From an uncultured Bacteroidota bacterium (GTDB taxonomy: Bacteria > Bacteroidota > Bacteroidia > Bacteroidales > UBA12481), in the NCBI GenBank assembly GCA_903851365.1, contig CAINOB010000047.1, forward strand, positions 1 to 64,000: a DNA stretch of 64,000 nt, read 5' to 3'. The notes under the pieces were generated by a model. The model had not been told where the DNA came from, made no database searches, and saw only the letters and a program-made list of their open reading frames with translations. Position numbers and translations under genes: made by a program. Position 1 is the first letter of the stretch; each line of letters begins with the position of its first letter. Below, one piece after another: positions 62,839 to 64,000 of the stretch.

Positions 62839-64000
62839 TTATTTTATGTGCGTTTTAACAAAATCTTTCAAAACACTAGTCAGATCAGGTGACCCAATCT
62901 CCTGCAGATCATAGTAAACTCTGGTATTCGGTTTCTTGATCCGGATAATCCGGTTCAGGTCAATCGGAGTACCAATAATTACTGAATCGCAATCAGTATT
63001 GTTGATCGTTTCCTCCAGATCTTTGAGCTGTTGTTTTCCGTAACCCATTGCTGGCAATAATTTACCAATATTAGGATAAATACGGAAAGTTTCCGATAGC
63101 TTACCAACGGTGAAAGGTCTTGGATCGACTTCTTCGGCTGCACCGAATTTGCGGGCAGCAACTACACCAGCACCAATCTTCATTTCTCCATGGGTAAGGG
63201 TCGGGCCATCTTCAACAACCAGAACGCGCTTTCCACGTATCAGCGAAGGATCATCAACCCTGATAGGAGAGGCTCCATCAATGACAATAGCTTTGGGGTT
63301 CACAGCGGCAATATTCTCACGAACTTTCTGAACATCTTCCGGACGTGCAGTGTCAATTTTATTGATCACAACCACATCGGCCAACCTGAGGTTCACTTCA
63401 CCCGGATAATAAGACAGTTCATGACCTGGTCTGTGCGGGTCGACCACCGTAATGGTCAGGTCAGGTTTATAAAACGAAAAATCGTTGTTGCCACCATCCC
63501 ATAAAACTACATCGCAGCCTTTAGGATCTTTTTCAGCTTCGCGCAGAATAGCTTCATAATCTACTCCGGCATAGATAACATTTCCGCGTACTACGTGAGG
63601 TTCGTACTCCTCCATTTCCTCGACAGTACATTTATGTTTTTCAAGATCAGCCACTTCTGCATAACGCTGAACTTTCTGAGCTACCAGATCGCCATAGGGC
63701 ATCGGATGACGCACAGCAACCACTTTGAGTCCCATTTCCATGAGAACCTCAATCACTTTTCTCGAGGTCTGGCTCTTGCCACAACCGGTCCTTGATGCAA
63801 CCACCGCGATTACCGGCTTGGTACTTTCAATCATGGTCCCTTTTGGTCCGAGCAATGCAAAATTAGCCCCGCAGGCATTAACCAGCGCACTAATTGCCAT
63901 AACACGCGGATATGGAACATCACTATAGGAGAACACGCAGCAATCGGCATCATATTTTGCAATCAACGAAGGAAGCTCATCCTGAGCAAAGATTGGTATC
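62839..64000 (-). CDS. Cyclic 2,3-diphosphoglycerate synthetase-like P-loop protein (5' end outside the window)
   Basis: An open frame of at least 386 codons reaches the right edge, so the start is missing. The protein shows an N-terminal Rossmann-like part (YSDVPYPRVMAISALVNACGANFALLGPKGT), then VVASRTGCGKSQTSRKVIEVL, a P-loop, and VVLWDGGNNDFSFYKPDLTITVVDPHRPGHE (split over ~30 residues) followed by ADVVVINKIDTA, as in G3E-like GTPases. The whole matches cyclic 2,3-diphosphoglycerate synthetase, which in thermophilic methanogens makes the solute cDPG from 2,3-diphosphoglycerate. In Bacteroidota the substrate is not established, so the activity is inference. The gene ends 27 bases before the MBOAT start. 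Confidence 0.75.
   Translation of the reverse strand, partial: IPIFAQDELPSLIAKYDADCCVFSYSDVPYPRVMAISALVNACGANFALLGPKGTMIESTKPVIAVVASRTGCGKSQTSRKVIEVLMEMGLKVVAVRHPMPYGDLVAQKVQRYAEVADLEKHKCTVEEMEEYEPHVVRGNVIYAGVDYEAILREAEKDPKGCDVVLWDGGNNDFSFYKPDLTITVVDPHRPGHELSYYPGEVNLRLADVVVINKIDTARPEDVQKVRENIAAVNPKAIVIDGASPIRVDDPSLIRGKRVLVVEDGPTLTHGEMKIGAGVVAARKFGAAEEVDPRPFTVGKLSETFRIYPNIGKLLPAMGYGKQQLKDLEETINNTDCDSVIIGTPIDLNRIIRIKKPNTRVYYDLQEIGSPDLTSVLKDFVKTHIK

Noticed and set aside
1-64000. CRISPR arrays, tRNA or rRNA genes, insertion sequences, prophage
   Set aside because: No repeat-spacer pattern, cloverleaf-like intergenic sequence, transposase motif or phage gene was seen; the tandem repeats present are short and lack spacers.

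Overview
The window comes from a member of the Bacteroidota (a Bacteroidales- or Marinilabiliales-like genome is my best guess). The evidence is the recurrent -10 element TAnnTTTG, usually placed only a few to about 30 bases before a start codon. Family content agrees: a type IX secretion C-terminal domain on a large exported peptidase, FISUMP and DUF4249-like lipoproteins, DUF5683, a DUF2723 membrane glycosyltransferase and a Bacteroidota-style ParE/ParC pair. I see no rRNA, tRNA, CRISPR array, insertion sequence or prophage. Coding density is high and no gene-free stretch exceeds 300 bases.

Layout. 1-6.6 kb: the end of a YceI-like gene, a DODA-type dioxygenase, three lipoproteins (two with FISUMP domains) and a membrane protein with a GRAM-like tail. 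6.5-13.8 kb: dipeptide epimerase, RNase HI, a DUF2723/TMEM260-like glycosyltransferase followed by a thioredoxin-fold lipoprotein that has lost both active-site cysteines, and a GNAT-like protein. 13.9-20.7 kb: a tightly packed exported-protein operon (DUF5107-TPR protein, paraoxonase-like propeller, CAP lipoprotein, GH31 hydrolase), with 7-bp tandem repeats on both sides of the GH31 gene. 20.8-31.7 kb: a URO-D-like methyltransferase, then three separate PLP enzymes and a LysE-type exporter. The central one is a single 2,218-codon gene that joins an aminotransferase domain to a C-terminal HPr-kinase-like P-loop domain. 31.7-35.2 kb: a C10 (streptopain-type) peptidase with leucine-rich repeats and a T9SS signal.

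35.4-41.8 kb holds a TrkA-TrkH potassium uptake pair, a DUF438/hemerythrin/PAS protein with a DUF1858-DUF2249 partner behind a GTAAC-N4-GTTAC palindrome, and a two-component system. 41.8-42.0 kb is a dense palindromic repeat element in front of a DUF6067/GH123-like hydrolase (42.0-45.0 kb). 45.1-50.4 kb: parE, parC, aroK. 50.4-51.7 kb: a YdeI/DUF1801-like protein and an AT-rich methyltransferase. 52-58.3 kb is a minus-strand run recJ-parA-parB-DUF5683-mltD-ppa, divergent from lysS (58.4-59.9 kb). The right end is a minus-strand group: a cyclic 2,3-diphosphoglycerate synthetase-like gene (cut by the window edge), an AlgI-type MBOAT acyltransferase and its AlgJ/AlgX-like partner, probably for O-acetylation of a surface polysaccharide.

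The strongest candidate for something undescribed is the giant aminotransferase/P-loop fusion at 23191-29847, divergent from a second aminotransferase across a 167-base promoter region and flanked on the other side by an amino-acid exporter gene and a class V PLP enzyme. All functional statements rest on reading motifs by eye; no database search was run.
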